Source: Nocardioides alkalitolerans DSM 16699
GTDB lineage: Bacteria; Actinomycetota; Actinomycetes; Propionibacteriales; Nocardioidaceae
DNA: 64,000 bases
NCBI RefSeq assembly: GCF_000426525.1
Contig: NZ_AUFN01000011.1
Span: 310,001-374,000, forward strand
Direction of reading: 5' to 3'
Numbering within the stretch: the first letter of the stretch is position 1; every line of letters starts with the position of its first letter. The position numbers and the translations under genes are program-made. This document shows positions 42,890 through 51,374 of this stretch, one piece after another. Under the pieces are notes generated by a model. It saw only the letters and a program-made list of their open reading frames with translations, did no database searches and was not told where the DNA came from.

Positions 42890-43375
42890 ATGACTTTCAC
42901 CGTCGGCGAAACGGTCGTCTATCCCAATCACGGGGCCGCAGTCATCGAGGACATCGAGATGCGGAAGATCAAGGGAGAGGACCGGGAGTACCTGGTCCTG
43001 AGGATCGTGGCACAGCAGGACCTGGTCGTGAGGGTGCCGGCGTGCAACCTCGACCTCGTCGGGGTCCGCGACGTGGTCGACAAGGAGGGTCTCGACCGTG
43101 TGTTCGACGTCCTCCGTGCCGAGCAGGTCGAGGAGCCGACCAACTGGTCGCGTCGCTACAAGGCCAACCTCGAGAAGCTGCACAGCGGTGACGTCATGAA
43201 GGTGGCCGAGGTCGTGCGCGACCTCTGGCGCCGGGAGCGTGACCGCGGTCTGTCGGCCGGCGAGAAGCGGATGCTCGCGAAGGCGCGGCAGATCCTCGTC
43301 TCCGAGCTCGCGCTCGCCGAGAGCACCAACGAGGACAAGGCGGAGTCCATCCTCGACGAGGTGCTGGCCTCCTGA
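42890..43375 (+). CDS. carD: RNA polymerase-binding transcription regulator CarD
   Basis: 161 residues, ATG at 42890 with AAGGGGA upstream. The N-terminal RNAP-interacting Tudor-like domain ([39 protein letters not shown]) and the C-terminal DNA-binding helices with the essential Trp ([40 protein letters not shown]) are intact. CarD stabilises open promoter complexes and is essential in mycobacteria. It is usually followed by ispD and ispF on the same strand; here ispD is inverted. A strong hairpin ends the gene. Confidence 0.97.
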   Translation: MTFTVGETVVYPNHGAAVIEDIEMRKIKGEDREYLVLRIVAQQDLVVRVPACNLDLVGVRDVVDKEGLDRVFDVLRAEQVEEPTNWSRRYKANLEKLHSGDVMKVAEVVRDLWRRERDRGLSAGEKRMLAKARQILVSELALAESTNEDKAESILDEVLAS

Positions 43376-43407
43376 GGCGACCCCCTCCACGCACCACAGC
43401 ATCGATC

Positions 43408-43436
43408 ACGGCCCCGGGAGAACCTCCCGGGGCCGT
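43408..43436 (+). terminator. Terminator of carD
   Basis: ACGGCCCCGGGAG and CTCCCGGGGCCGT form a perfect 13-bp stem around AAC, 33 bp after the carD stop, followed by GTCGTCGTTCC. This separates carD from the next gene on the same strand. Confidence 0.8.
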
Positions 43437-43487
43437 CGTCGTTCCCGGGAGCGGCGGCGGGGCATAGGTTGGCCGGGTGAGGCACAC

Positions 43488-44045
43488 GTGACGTACGACG
43501 AGCTCGAGGGCCCGGTCTGGGGCACGGTGGTCGAGGAGGGGCGCGGCTCCCTGCCCTTCGCGCTGGTGCACGGCGAGTCCCTCGTCGCCTGCGCCGCGTG
43601 GGCGCTCGGCGCCGCCGGGGTGGACGCGATCAGCCTGGGCACGCCGTGGGCCGACGTCCGGGCGGCCGAGGTGCCGTTCGTGCTCCACGACTCGCTGTGC
43701 CCGCTGCTCGACGCCGACGACCTCGTCGCGTGCGTCCGGCGGGCTGTCGACGACGACGTCGTGGTGGTGGGCGTGCGCCCGGTCACCGACACCGTGAAGG
43801 TGGCGCGCGACGGACTGCTCGGCGAGACCGTCGACCGCGACGCGCTCGCCGCCGTCGCGTCGCCCGTCGTGCTGCCCGTGTCGGTCGTCGCCGACCTGGA
43901 ACGGCTGCCGAGCCTCGACTTCGGTGCGCTCGTCACCGCGCTGCAGGAGCGCTACCGGGTCGTGCTGGTGGAGGTGCCGGCCGCGGGCCGGCGGGTGTCC
44001 GGGCCGGACGACCTCGCGGTGCTCGAGGCCCTCACCACCCCGTGA
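43488..44045 (+). CDS. IspD-like paralogue lacking the nucleotide-binding motif
   Basis: 185 residues, GTG at 43488, about 20 bp after a TAGGTT -10 (43465-43470). The second half aligns with IspD: VGVRPVTDTVKVARDGLLGE then TVDRDALAAVASPVVLP matches the IspD 'RPVTDTVK...TVDR..L..VQTPQ' segment, and LHDSLCPLLDADDLVACV matches IspD HDAARPL. The N-terminal G-x-G-x-R-x-G...K that binds CTP is missing: the protein starts PVWGTVVEEGRGSLPFALVH. It is therefore probably not a cytidylyltransferase. It ends 14 bp inside ispD, convergently. A regulatory or structural partner of IspD is one idea; a similar short IspD-like gene is found beside ispD in some other actinomycetes, from memory. Confidence 0.75.
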   Translation: MTYDELEGPVWGTVVEEGRGSLPFALVHGESLVACAAWALGAAGVDAISLGTPWADVRAAEVPFVLHDSLCPLLDADDLVACVRRAVDDDVVVVGVRPVTDTVKVARDGLLGETVDRDALAAVASPVVLPVSVVADLERLPSLDFGALVTALQERYRVVLVEVPAAGRRVSGPDDLAVLEALTTP

Positions 44046-44763
44046 GGCCGGGGGTGCGGGCGTCCAGCAGGGCGACCGCCGCCGGCACGTCCTCGGCGTA
44101 CGTCACCTTGAGGTTGGCGGGCGACGACGGGACGGCGACCACCGCCAGGTCGGTGCCGGTGGCCGCGGCCCAGGCGCTCACGCAGCCGGCCGTGTCGGTG
44201 GCCTCGACCCCCGAGGCGTCCGCCCACCGGTAGGCGGCGAGCAGGTCGTGCCCGCGGAACGCCTGCGGGGTCTGCACGCCGACGGTCCGGGCGTCGCCGG
44301 TCAGGTCGGCCACGGGGCCGCCGTCGCGTCGTACCAGCGCGGGCAGCTCGACCGCCGGCACCGCGCCCCCCTGGGCCTCCGCGGCCTCGAGAGCACGGGT
44401 GAACAGCTCGGGGCGGGCCAGCGGACGCGCCGCGTCGTGGAGGGCCACCACGTCCACGTCGCCCGACAGCAGGTCCTGCTCCAGCGCGGCGAGGGCCGCG
44501 AGCTCGGAGGCGTGTCGCGTGGCGCCGCCGTGCACCAGCAGCACCTCGCGCTCGCCGAGGTGGGGCGCCACCGCGGCGGCGACCAGCTGCTCGTCCTCCG
44601 GGCGCACCACCAGCACCACGCGCACGACGTCGGGGACGGCGAGCGCCGTACGGAGGGCACGCACCAGCACGGGCTCGCCCGCGAGGTCCAGGAGGACCTT
44701 GTTGACGCCCGCCCCGACCCGGGTGCCCGAGCCGCCGGCGAGCAGGACGACGGCGGGCCTCAG
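44032..44763 (-). CDS. ispD: 2-C-methyl-D-erythritol 4-phosphate cytidylyltransferase
   Basis: About 243 residues. N-terminal CTP-binding loop VVLLAGGSGTRVGAGVNKVLL, LHDAARPLARPELF, VGVQTPQAFRGHDLLAAYRW, ATDTAGCVSAW and the end LKVTYAEDVPAAVAL are all in place. It joins MEP to CTP in the MEP isoprenoid pathway. The frame has no ATG, GTG or TTG near the conserved start; the best codon is CTG at 44763, overlapping the upstream TGA (CTGA). The gene is thus coupled to the GIDE-domain gene. It is on the opposite strand from carD, unlike the usual order, and ispF lies 3 kb away. Confidence 0.9.
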   Translation of the reverse strand: MRPAVVLLAGGSGTRVGAGVNKVLLDLAGEPVLVRALRTALAVPDVVRVVLVVRPEDEQLVAAAVAPHLGEREVLLVHGGATRHASELAALAALEQDLLSGDVDVVALHDAARPLARPELFTRALEAAEAQGGAVPAVELPALVRRDGGPVADLTGDARTVGVQTPQAFRGHDLLAAYRWADASGVEATDTAGCVSAWAAATGTDLAVVAVPSSPANLKVTYAEDVPAAVALLDARTPGLTGW

Positions 44764-45563
44764 CGGACGATCCCGACCACGACGCCGGCGACGGCGAGCG
44801 CCACGGCGAGGGCCAGCAGGCCGTAGCCCGTGAGGCCGGACATCTTGGCCTCCTGGCCCTTGTCGTCGAGCACCTCGTCCTCGGACCGGGTCGTGATGAG
44901 GATGCGGTCGTCCTGGGGCGCGCGGATCTCGAGCCGGCCGTCGCGGTCGACGGCCTCGCCGGAGACGAACACCCGGGTGCCGGGCGTCAGCACCCACTCG
45001 TCGTACTGGTAGCCGACCGTGCCCCCACGGTCGGCGGCCGGCAGCGACAGCGAGAAGGAGCCCAGGCTGAGCTGCGTGCCGGCGTTCCCCTGCGCCTCCG
45101 GGCGGAACTCGCTGACGGTCTTGCGCGCCTGCTGCACGTTGTGGGTCGGCACCACGACGACCTCGCCGTGGTCGTCGCGCACCACGAAGGCGTCGCGGCT
45201 GCGGTTGTTGGCCACCTTCTCCTTGCGCTTCTCGACCCGGCGACGGCCCTCGTCGTCGCGTCGCACGTGCTCGTAGTGGCGGGTGACGCGGTGCTGGTGC
45301 CACACGCACTCGGTCTTCGAGATCTCCGAGGTCAGCAGGCCGCCGGGGCCGGCGACGACGACGCCCTCGACCTCGACGCGCTCGCGGTAGGCGCCCGGCC
45401 CGGCGGCGGCCGTGGCGTTCTGGTGCAGCTCGTGGAGCAGCGCGGTCGTGCTGGTCTCGACCCCCAGCAGCCCGGCGACGTTGGCCGAGGCCTGCCGGGC
45501 CTTGTAGAGCGAGAGAGCGCCGATCGCGGCGGCGAAGCCAGCGGCGACGAACAGGTAGACCAT
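44760..45563 (-). CDS. GIDE-domain (E3 ligase-like) membrane protein
   Basis: 267 residues, ATG at 45563 with GAGGAG eight bases upstream. An N-terminal helix (about 2-20) and a C-terminal helix (GYGLLALAVALAVAGVVVGI) flank a soluble part that matches the GIDE domain of mitochondrial MUL1-type proteins and their bacterial relatives: VEVEGVVVAGPGGLLTSEIS, TECVWHQHRVTRHYEH, EVVVVPTHNVQQARKTVSEF, and GYQYDEWVLTPGTRVFVSGE. Bacterial members lack the RING finger, as here, and have no known activity. It is directly coupled to ispD. Confidence 0.85.
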   Translation of the reverse strand: MVYLFVAAGFAAAIGALSLYKARQASANVAGLLGVETSTTALLHELHQNATAAAGPGAYRERVEVEGVVVAGPGGLLTSEISKTECVWHQHRVTRHYEHVRRDDEGRRRVEKRKEKVANNRSRDAFVVRDDHGEVVVVPTHNVQQARKTVSEFRPEAQGNAGTQLSLGSFSLSLPAADRGGTVGYQYDEWVLTPGTRVFVSGEAVDRDGRLEIRAPQDDRILITTRSEDEVLDDKGQEAKMSGLTGYGLLALAVALAVAGVVVGIVR

Positions 45564-45739
45564 GGCGGGCTCCTCGGGAGGGGGACGGGCGTGCCGGGCC
45601 ATCCTGCCGTCCGCCGGGGCGCACCAAACCCGGGCCGCTGCCGGAAGGTGTTTTCACGGGCGTAACGCGGCGACACGCCCCGTCAACACGCGGCGCCTAG
45701 TTTCGCGCCACCAGCGGGCTCGGGACGAGGGAGGCACGG

Positions 45740-46093
45740 ATGGGCGGGGCGCAGGAGTGGCGGCCGGTCTGCCGCGTCGCGGAGCTCGAGGTCGAGCGCG
45801 GCGCGACGGCACTGGTGCACGGTCAGGCGATCGCCCTGTTCCGCACCGCGGACGACCTGGTCTACGCGCTCGGCAACCACGATCCGTTCGCCCACGCCTC
45901 GGTCATGGCGCGGGGGATCGTGGGCAGTCGCGACGGCGTGCCCTTCGTGGCGTCGCCGGTGCACCGTCACTCCTTCGACCTGAGGACGGGCCGCTGCCGC
46001 GAGGACGAGGGCGTCACCGTGCCGGCGTACGAGGTCAAGGTCGTCGAGGGCGTCGTCCTCGTCGGCAGTCGCAAGCAGGAGGTCGTGGCATGA
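45740..46093 (+). CDS. nirD: Nitrite reductase small subunit NirD (Rieske-like fold, no cysteines)
   Basis: 117 residues, ATG at 45740 after GAGGGAGGCAC. The fold and order fit NirD: WRPVCRVAELEVERGATALV, VYALGNHDPFAHASVMARGI and FVASPVHRHSFDLRTGRC. As in known NirD proteins the CxH...CxxH iron-sulfur ligands are missing, with N-H-D and P-V-H-R-H in their places. NirD partners NirB in NADH-dependent nitrite reduction, but nirB is not next to it or in the window. The stop overlaps the next gene by four bases (ATGA), a CbiX-like protein, which fits the sirohaem need of NirB. Confidence 0.88.
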   Translation: MGGAQEWRPVCRVAELEVERGATALVHGQAIALFRTADDLVYALGNHDPFAHASVMARGIVGSRDGVPFVASPVHRHSFDLRTGRCREDEGVTVPAYEVKVVEGVVLVGSRKQEVVA

Positions 46094-46881
46094 GCACCGG
46101 AACGAACGAGACCGACGGAACCATCCTCGTGACGCTCTCGCGGGGGAGCGGCGCACCCGCCGGCGACCTCGTGCCGCGGGCCGTGACGACCCAGGCCGGA
46201 CGCCGGCTGGGCGGGGTCGGGCGCGTGACCTGCTTCCTCGACGGCGGGGGCCCGCGCTACACCACCGTCCTCCGTACCCTGGCCCGCCAGGGCCGCCGCG
46301 TCGTCGTCGTGCCCCTCACCCTGACGACGGACCCCGAGCTCGGCGAGTACGCCGCTGCGGGCGCGCGCCTGCCCGGGCTCGGCCCGGACACCGTGCGCGT
46401 GACGCCCGGCATCGGCCCCCACCCCCTGCTCGCCGAGGCGGCCAGCCGCCAGCTGGTGGCCGCCGGCGCACGGTCCGCGGACGCGGTCGTGCTCGTCGGG
46501 GCGGGCCACGGCGCCGCCACGACCGAGTCGGAGCTGCAGCGCGCGGCGGAGCTCCTCCACGCCCGACGCCGGCACGCGGTGGTGCGGCCCGCGGGCGTGA
46601 CCGGTACCGGTGCCCCCGTCGCGGAGACCGTCGCCGAGCTGCGCGCGCAGGGCCTGCGTGTGGCGGTCGCGCCGTACCTGCTGGGCAGCGGACCGCACGC
46701 CAACCGTGCCTCGGCCCTCGCCCGGGCGAGCGGTGCGGACGTGCTGGCCGACGTGCTCGGACCCCACCGGCTGGTCGTCGAGCTCGTCGCCCGTCGCTAC
46801 CTCGGGGCGGTCGGACGGGCCACGGCGCGCAGCGCGGCCCGAGGGACCGGTCGGGCCGCCGCGCGGAGGCCTGCCGCCTGA
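46090..46881 (+). CDS. Sirohydrochlorin chelatase-like (CbiX/SirB family) protein
   Basis: 263 residues, ATG at 46090. Two chelatase-like halves are seen: VVVVPLTLTTDPELGEYAA, VVLVGAGHGAATTESELQ, and VAVAPYLLGSGPHANRASAL with ARASGADVLADVLGPHRLVV. The family inserts iron or cobalt into sirohydrochlorin. The first-half active-site His-Gly-[ST] is changed: ILVTLSRGSGAPAGDLVPRA has R-G-S where H-G-S is expected, and the H of the second strand is also absent, while the second half keeps AGHG and GPH. It may use the second half only, or be impaired. Coupled to nirD. Confidence 0.75.
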   Translation: MSTGTNETDGTILVTLSRGSGAPAGDLVPRAVTTQAGRRLGGVGRVTCFLDGGGPRYTTVLRTLARQGRRVVVVPLTLTTDPELGEYAAAGARLPGLGPDTVRVTPGIGPHPLLAEAASRQLVAAGARSADAVVLVGAGHGAATTESELQRAAELLHARRRHAVVRPAGVTGTGAPVAETVAELRAQGLRVAVAPYLLGSGPHANRASALARASGADVLADVLGPHRLVVELVARRYLGAVGRATARSAARGTGRAAARRPAA

Positions 46882-46912
46882 GGCTCGACACGCCTGACAG
46901 AATGGCCGGGCC

Positions 46913-47710
46913 ATGAGCGCACGCCCCGGAGAGATGACGATCGACGAGCTGGCCGCGCGGGTCGGGATGACCGTGCGGAACGTCCGCGCGTACGCCACCC
47001 GCGGCCTGATGGCCGCGCCGCGCCTCATCGGCCGCAAGGGCTACTACAACGAGGACCACGCCGCCCGCCTCGCGCTCGTGCGCGACCTGCTCGACCGGGG
47101 CTACACCCTCAACGCGGTCGAGAAGGCCCTGGCCGAGAACCCGCACGTGCCCGAGACCCACGCGCTCGACCTGCTGACCCTGCTCACCCGGCCCGTCGGC
47201 GGCCCCGTCGAGCCGGAGGAGGTCACGGTCGACGCGCTCGCCGACCTGGCCGGCATCGCGCACGACGAGTCGTTCGTGGGTGCGCTCGAGCAGCGGGGCC
47301 TGCTGCAGCGGCTCGACCCGGACACCGTGCGGATGCTCCGACCGGCGCTCGTGCGCGCCGGTGCCCAGGGCATGCGGATGGGGCTGGGGAAGGACACGGT
47401 GGTCGGGCTCTTCGACCAGTCCCACACGCACCTCGGCCAGATGGCGGCCGACTACGTGGAGGCGTTCCGGCACGACGTGTGGCAGCGCTTCCTCGCCGAG
47501 GGCATGCCCGAGGAGAAGTGGCCCGACCTCGTCAGCAGCATCGAGGCGCTGCTGCCGATCGTGAGCCAGGCCGTGCTGGCGTCGTTCCGCTACGAGCTCG
47601 CCCAGGTGATCGAGCGGGTGCTGGCGGAGGAGCTGGGCGCGCTCACCGGCGAGCAGGCCGAGGCGCTCTTCGGGAGCGGCGACTCCCCGCTCGGCGGGTT
47701 CTCGGGCTGA
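46913..47710 (+). CDS. MerR-family transcriptional regulator
   Basis: 265 residues, ATG at 46913. HTH at the N-terminus: TIDELAARVGMTVRNVRAYA TRGLMAAPRLIGRKGYYNED, then HAARLALVRDLLDRGYTLNA. The C-terminal 190 residues are helical with a region (LGQMAADYVEAFRHDVWQRF) as found in the large MerR proteins of actinomycetes with B12-independent effector domains. No Cys cluster, so it is not a metal-thiolate sensor. It lies 31 bp after the CbiX-like gene on the same strand and may be co-transcribed. The target is not evident. Confidence 0.88.
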   Translation: MSARPGEMTIDELAARVGMTVRNVRAYATRGLMAAPRLIGRKGYYNEDHAARLALVRDLLDRGYTLNAVEKALAENPHVPETHALDLLTLLTRPVGGPVEPEEVTVDALADLAGIAHDESFVGALEQRGLLQRLDPDTVRMLRPALVRAGAQGMRMGLGKDTVVGLFDQSHTHLGQMAADYVEAFRHDVWQRFLAEGMPEEKWPDLVSSIEALLPIVSQAVLASFRYELAQVIERVLAEELGALTGEQAEALFGSGDSPLGGFSG

Positions 47711-47713
47711 GCC

Positions 47714-48220
47714 TCAGGCCACCGGTACGACGAGGGCGGTGGCGAGCGCCGCGACGCCCTCGCCGCGGCCCGTGAGCCCCAGCCCGTCGGTCGTGGTGGC
47801 CGACAGCGTCACGGGTGCCCCCACGGCCGCGCTCAGGACCTGCTCCGCCTCGGACCGGCGCCCGCCGATCCGGGGACGGTTGCCGATCACCTGCACCGCG
47901 ACGTTGCCGATCACGAACCCGGCGGCGGTCACGCGCCGTACGGTCTCGGTCAGCAGCGCGACCCCGGACGCCCCCGCCCACTCGGGCGCGGACGTGCCGA
48001 AGTTGCTGCCGAGGTCTCCGAGCCCCGAGGCCGACAGCAGGGCGTCGCACGCGGCGTGCGCGGCGACGTCGGCGTCGGAGTGGCCCTCGAGCCCCCGGGG
48101 CTCGTCGGGGAAGTGCAGGCCGGCGAGGTGCATCGGCACGCCGTCCGCGAAGCGGTGGACGTCGGTGCCCACCCCGACGCGGGGCAGGAGGGGCCTGGGG
48201 TCGGGGGACGGTACGGTCAC
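47714..48220 (-). CDS. ispF: 2-C-methyl-D-erythritol 2,4-cyclodiphosphate synthase
   Basis: 168 residues, GTG at 48220. The zinc-binding and substrate residues are intact: [43 protein letters not shown], and the C-terminal [20 protein letters not shown]. It forms MEcPP in the MEP pathway, two steps after IspD. It sits alone on the minus strand, convergent with the MerR gene four bases away and divergent from the sulfite-oxidase-like gene. In most actinomycetes ispF directly follows ispD, so this locus has been rearranged. Confidence 0.96.
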   Translation of the reverse strand: MTVPSPDPRPLLPRVGVGTDVHRFADGVPMHLAGLHFPDEPRGLEGHSDADVAAHAACDALLSASGLGDLGSNFGTSAPEWAGASGVALLTETVRRVTAAGFVIGNVAVQVIGNRPRIGGRRSEAEQVLSAAVGAPVTLSATTTDGLGLTGRGEGVAALATALVVPVA

Positions 48221-48283
48221 GGGAGGATCATGCCGGACCCGGCCCGCGGAGCCCCGCGGAGCAGGTGGAGGGAGAATCGGCGC

Positions 48284-49864
48284 GTGAGCGAGGCACGGGG
48301 GCGCTGGGCCCTGGCGGGCGTGGTGGCCGCGCTGCTCGGCTTCGGGCTGAGCGAGCTGGCCGCGGGCGCCGTCACCCTGGAGGTCGGGCCCCTGCTGGGC
48401 CTGCGCGAGGCGATCATCACCGCCCTCCCGCCGGAGTACATCGTGCACAACGGCGTCGACCTCGTCGCGATCGCGACCGGACCGCTCCTCATCGTGCTCC
48501 TGGTGCTCGGCACCACCGCGCTGGCCGCCGCGACCGGCCTCGCCGCCTCCGACGGCTGGCGCACCCCGGCCGTCGTGACGGTCCTCGTGGCGGCGGTCGG
48601 GTTCCTGCTGGTCGTGGTGCGGCCCGCCACCACCCGGGTCGACTTCGTGCCCGTGGCGGCCGGGGCACTCGGCTTCGGCATCGGGCTGGCCGTGGTCGGG
48701 GGCGGGTGGTCGCTGCTGCGCCGCGGCCGCGGCGTCCCGGAGGAGAGGGGTGCGGGCGAGGCCGGCCGGACCGACACCGACGAGCCGGGCCTCCGGGGCA
48801 GCCGGCGGGCCTTCCTCGTCCGTTCCGCCGTCGTCGTCGTGGCTGCCGTCGCGACGACCGTCGTGGGCGAGGTGATCGGCCAGGGCCGCCGCGTCGTCGA
48901 ACGGGGCCGCGACCTGCTGCGCCTCACGATGGTGACCCCGCCCCAGGTGCCCGCCGGCGCGCAGCTCGAGGTCGCCGGCCTCACTCCCTGGATGACCCCC
49001 AACGAGGACTTCTACCGCGTCGACTCCGCGCTCATCGTGCCGACGATCGACGCCGAGCAGTGGCAGCTGCGCATCCACGGCGAGGTGGAGCGGGAGGTGC
49101 TGCTCAGCTACACCCAGCTCATCGGCATGACGGTGCAGGAGGGGTGGCAGGCGCTGGTCTCGCTGCAGAACGAGCCGGGGGGCGACCTCGTGGGCAACGC
49201 CTGGTGGTCGGGGGTGCCGACCCGGGTGCTCCTGGGGATGGCCGGCGTGCTGCCCGGGGCCGACGCCGTCGTGCAGACGGGCCGCGACGGCTGGTCGTGC
49301 GTGACGTCGACGCAGGCGCTGGGCGACCCCCGCCGCGGCGGGCTCCTCGCCTTCGCGATGAACGGCGAGCCCCTGCCGCTCGAGCACGGCTACCCCGCGC
49401 GGACCATCGTGCCCGGCCTGTACGGCGCCGCGTCCGCCTGCAAGTGGGTGGTCGACTGGGAGGTCACGCGCCTCGACGTGGTGGCCGAGACCCGCGAGGA
49501 GGACCCGGCGCTGCTCACGCCCGTGCGTCCGTCCTCCCGGGTCGAGGTGCCGGCGTCGGACAGCGACCTGCCGCCCGGCGTGGTCCGCCTCGCGGGCACG
49601 GCCTGGGCGCCGCCGCAGGGCGTGAGCTCGGTGGAGGTGTCGGTCGACGGCGGTGCGTGGCGGCTGGCGATCCTGGGTGACGCGCGCGAGCACGACGCGT
49701 GGGTGCAGTGGCGCGCCGAGGTCGAGCTGGAGCCCGGTGAGCACGTCGTGCGCGCCCGGGCCCGCGACCGCGTCGGCAACCTGCAGGACGAGGGCGACCC
49801 CGAGGAGACCGAGGACCCGACCACGGGCCTCCACGAGGTGACGTTCACCGTCGTCGAGGCGTGA
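48284..49864 (+). CDS. Membrane-anchored sulfite-oxidase-fold protein, Mo-ligand Cys replaced by Ser
   Basis: 526 residues, GTG at 48284. Four to five membrane helices (about 8-145), then another (about 182-205) preceded by RRAF, lead to the extracytoplasmic sulfite-oxidase fold (about 235-430: [56 protein letters not shown]) and a C-terminal immunoglobulin-like dimer domain ([20 protein letters not shown]). Homologues have a Cys in '[LS]-C-V-S-N-x-x-G-G' that binds molybdenum. Here the stretch is [15 protein letters not shown], with Ser-293 at that place, so molybdenum binding is doubtful or altered. Confidence 0.88.
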   Translation: MSEARGRWALAGVVAALLGFGLSELAAGAVTLEVGPLLGLREAIITALPPEYIVHNGVDLVAIATGPLLIVLLVLGTTALAAATGLAASDGWRTPAVVTVLVAAVGFLLVVVRPATTRVDFVPVAAGALGFGIGLAVVGGGWSLLRRGRGVPEERGAGEAGRTDTDEPGLRGSRRAFLVRSAVVVVAAVATTVVGEVIGQGRRVVERGRDLLRLTMVTPPQVPAGAQLEVAGLTPWMTPNEDFYRVDSALIVPTIDAEQWQLRIHGEVEREVLLSYTQLIGMTVQEGWQALVSLQNEPGGDLVGNAWWSGVPTRVLLGMAGVLPGADAVVQTGRDGWSCVTSTQALGDPRRGGLLAFAMNGEPLPLEHGYPARTIVPGLYGAASACKWVVDWEVTRLDVVAETREEDPALLTPVRPSSRVEVPASDSDLPPGVVRLAGTAWAPPQGVSSVEVSVDGGAWRLAILGDAREHDAWVQWRAEVELEPGEHVVRARARDRVGNLQDEGDPEETEDPTTGLHEVTFTVVEA

Positions 49865-49888
49865 GCGGGCCCGGCCCCCGGGCCGGGG

Positions 49889-51202
49889 TCACCAGTTGCG
49901 GCGGGTCCCGCGCGGCGGCAGCGGGTGGGCGGCGTCACGGATGACGTAGACGAGCCCGCCCGACTTGGGCAGCCAGACGTTCTCGAACTGGGCGCGCTGG
50001 TAGACGCGGCGCACGCCCTCCCGGTTCGGCGACGCCGGGTCGTTGACGACCACGTCGCCCTCGGGCGTGAAGCCCGAGATGACGAGCAGGTGGCCGTTGG
50101 TGGCGCCGATGGGCGAGCCCGACAGCTGGCCCCGGGCGAACGAGATCGAGGCGATGAGCGGGATGCCGTACGCGATGAACTCCTCCGCCTCGCGCAGGCT
50201 CTTGAGCCGGGTCACGAAGGCGCTGGCGACGCGCTGGTTGGCGTAGGCCGTGTTGAACGACCAGTTGCCGCAGCCGCCGTACGTGGTGTCGTACGTCATC
50301 CGGGCCGCGTGGTCGACCCACGGGTCGACGTGGCCGGCGGGCACCCACGACCAGGCGCTCGAGGTGGGCAGCGCCCGGTAGTAGTGGAGGACCATCGAGA
50401 CCGAGGTGGGGGAGCACCAGGCCTGGCCGCCGCCGCCGTACGACGGGTAGTGGCCCGAGTGCACCATCTGCGAGAACTGCGGCACGGGCAGCGTCTTCGC
50501 GATGCCCAGCGGCCGCGACGGCTGCACCGAGCCGGAGGGGAGGCGCGAGGTCATCGCGCCCACGGAGCGGACCGTCGGGCTGGCGGTGGTGGCGCCGACC
50601 TTGCGGTAGAGCGAGACCCGCAGCTGGAAGTCGCGCAGCCCCGTCGCGGAGCTGGAGCGCCACGTGTCGACCGCGACGTTCGCGAGGTCGTCGGTCTGGG
50701 CGCCGAACGACGTGCGGCGCACCTGGCTGTCGCCCGTGGCCCAGCGGGCCATCACGTCCCAGCTCGAGGTGCGGCCGGCGGCGTCCTTGCCGCGCACCTC
50801 GACCACGATGAAGCTGTCGCCGGGCGTGACCGCCGCCCACGACGGGATGAGCTCGGTGAAGGCGTAGCCCTCGCGGACCCACGGGGAGTACCAGGCACCG
50901 CCGGCGTACGTCTTGCCGTTGAGGGTGGTGCGCAGGCGGGCGTTGGCCGGCATCGCCAGCGCGCCCGTCGCGTCGACGACGACGCTGTCGAGCTGGCCGG
51001 TGCGCAGCAGGCGGGGCCCCTCCCAGGCGCGGTACATCACCTGGCGGGCGACCGCGGCGGAGGCCGGAGCGGCACCGCCGAGGGCACCGAGCGCCCCGAG
51101 GGCGACCGAGCCGGCGACGGCGGCGGCCGGGGCGCGCAGCAGGGTGCGGCGCTCGACGCCGGTGGTCGCGGGGTGGTCCGGGGTTCCGAGGGGCTCGCTC
51201 AC
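49889..51202 (-). CDS. Exported C39-like cysteine peptidase
   Basis: 437 residues. A Tat-type leader (ERRTLLRAPAAAVAGSVALG) is followed by a beta-rich N-terminal half (about 50-215, RQVMYRAWEGPRLLRTGQ) and a papain-fold peptidase_C39_2 domain (about 235-425). The catalytic triad is visible: Cys in GQAWCSPTSVSMVL, His in NGHLLVISGF and Asp in VVVNDPASPNREGVRRVY, with the Gln before it in PVPQFSQM. These enzymes are secreted by many actinomycetes and their substrate is unknown. It converges with the sulfite-oxidase-fold gene and diverges from cysS. Confidence 0.88.
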   Translation of the reverse strand: MSEPLGTPDHPATTGVERRTLLRAPAAAVAGSVALGALGALGGAAPASAAVARQVMYRAWEGPRLLRTGQLDSVVVDATGALAMPANARLRTTLNGKTYAGGAWYSPWVREGYAFTELIPSWAAVTPGDSFIVVEVRGKDAAGRTSSWDVMARWATGDSQVRRTSFGAQTDDLANVAVDTWRSSSATGLRDFQLRVSLYRKVGATTASPTVRSVGAMTSRLPSGSVQPSRPLGIAKTLPVPQFSQMVHSGHYPSYGGGGQAWCSPTSVSMVLHYYRALPTSSAWSWVPAGHVDPWVDHAARMTYDTTYGGCGNWSFNTAYANQRVASAFVTRLKSLREAEEFIAYGIPLIASISFARGQLSGSPIGATNGHLLVISGFTPEGDVVVNDPASPNREGVRRVYQRAQFENVWLPKSGGLVYVIRDAAHPLPPRGTRRNW

Positions 51203-51361
51203 CCGTCGAGCGTACGACGCCCCGCGGTCGCTGTCAGCGGATACGCACGAGGCGTGTGCGACCTCTGCGACGGGTGGGACGCGAGGGAGGGCGCGGCGCC
51301 GACGGTGAGCGCCGCCGCCGGCCCCCGGGCGCGACGAGTCGGCCGGAGGGCCTCGTGGCCC

Positions 51362-51367
51362 TAGAAT
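51362..51367 (+). promoter_or_regulatory. -10 element of cysS, leaderless transcript expected
   Basis: TAGAAT ends eight bases before the GTG start codon at 51375, placing the transcription start at or beside the first base of the codon. No Shine-Dalgarno is present. A T-box, which controls cysS in some bacteria, is excluded by the lack of any leader. Confidence 0.65.
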
Positions 51368-51374
51368 CAGGCGG

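Noticed and set aside
51203-51374. T-box or other riboswitch before cysS
   Set aside because: The -10 element is eight bases from the start codon, leaving no leader for a riboswitch; no T-box sequence is seen.
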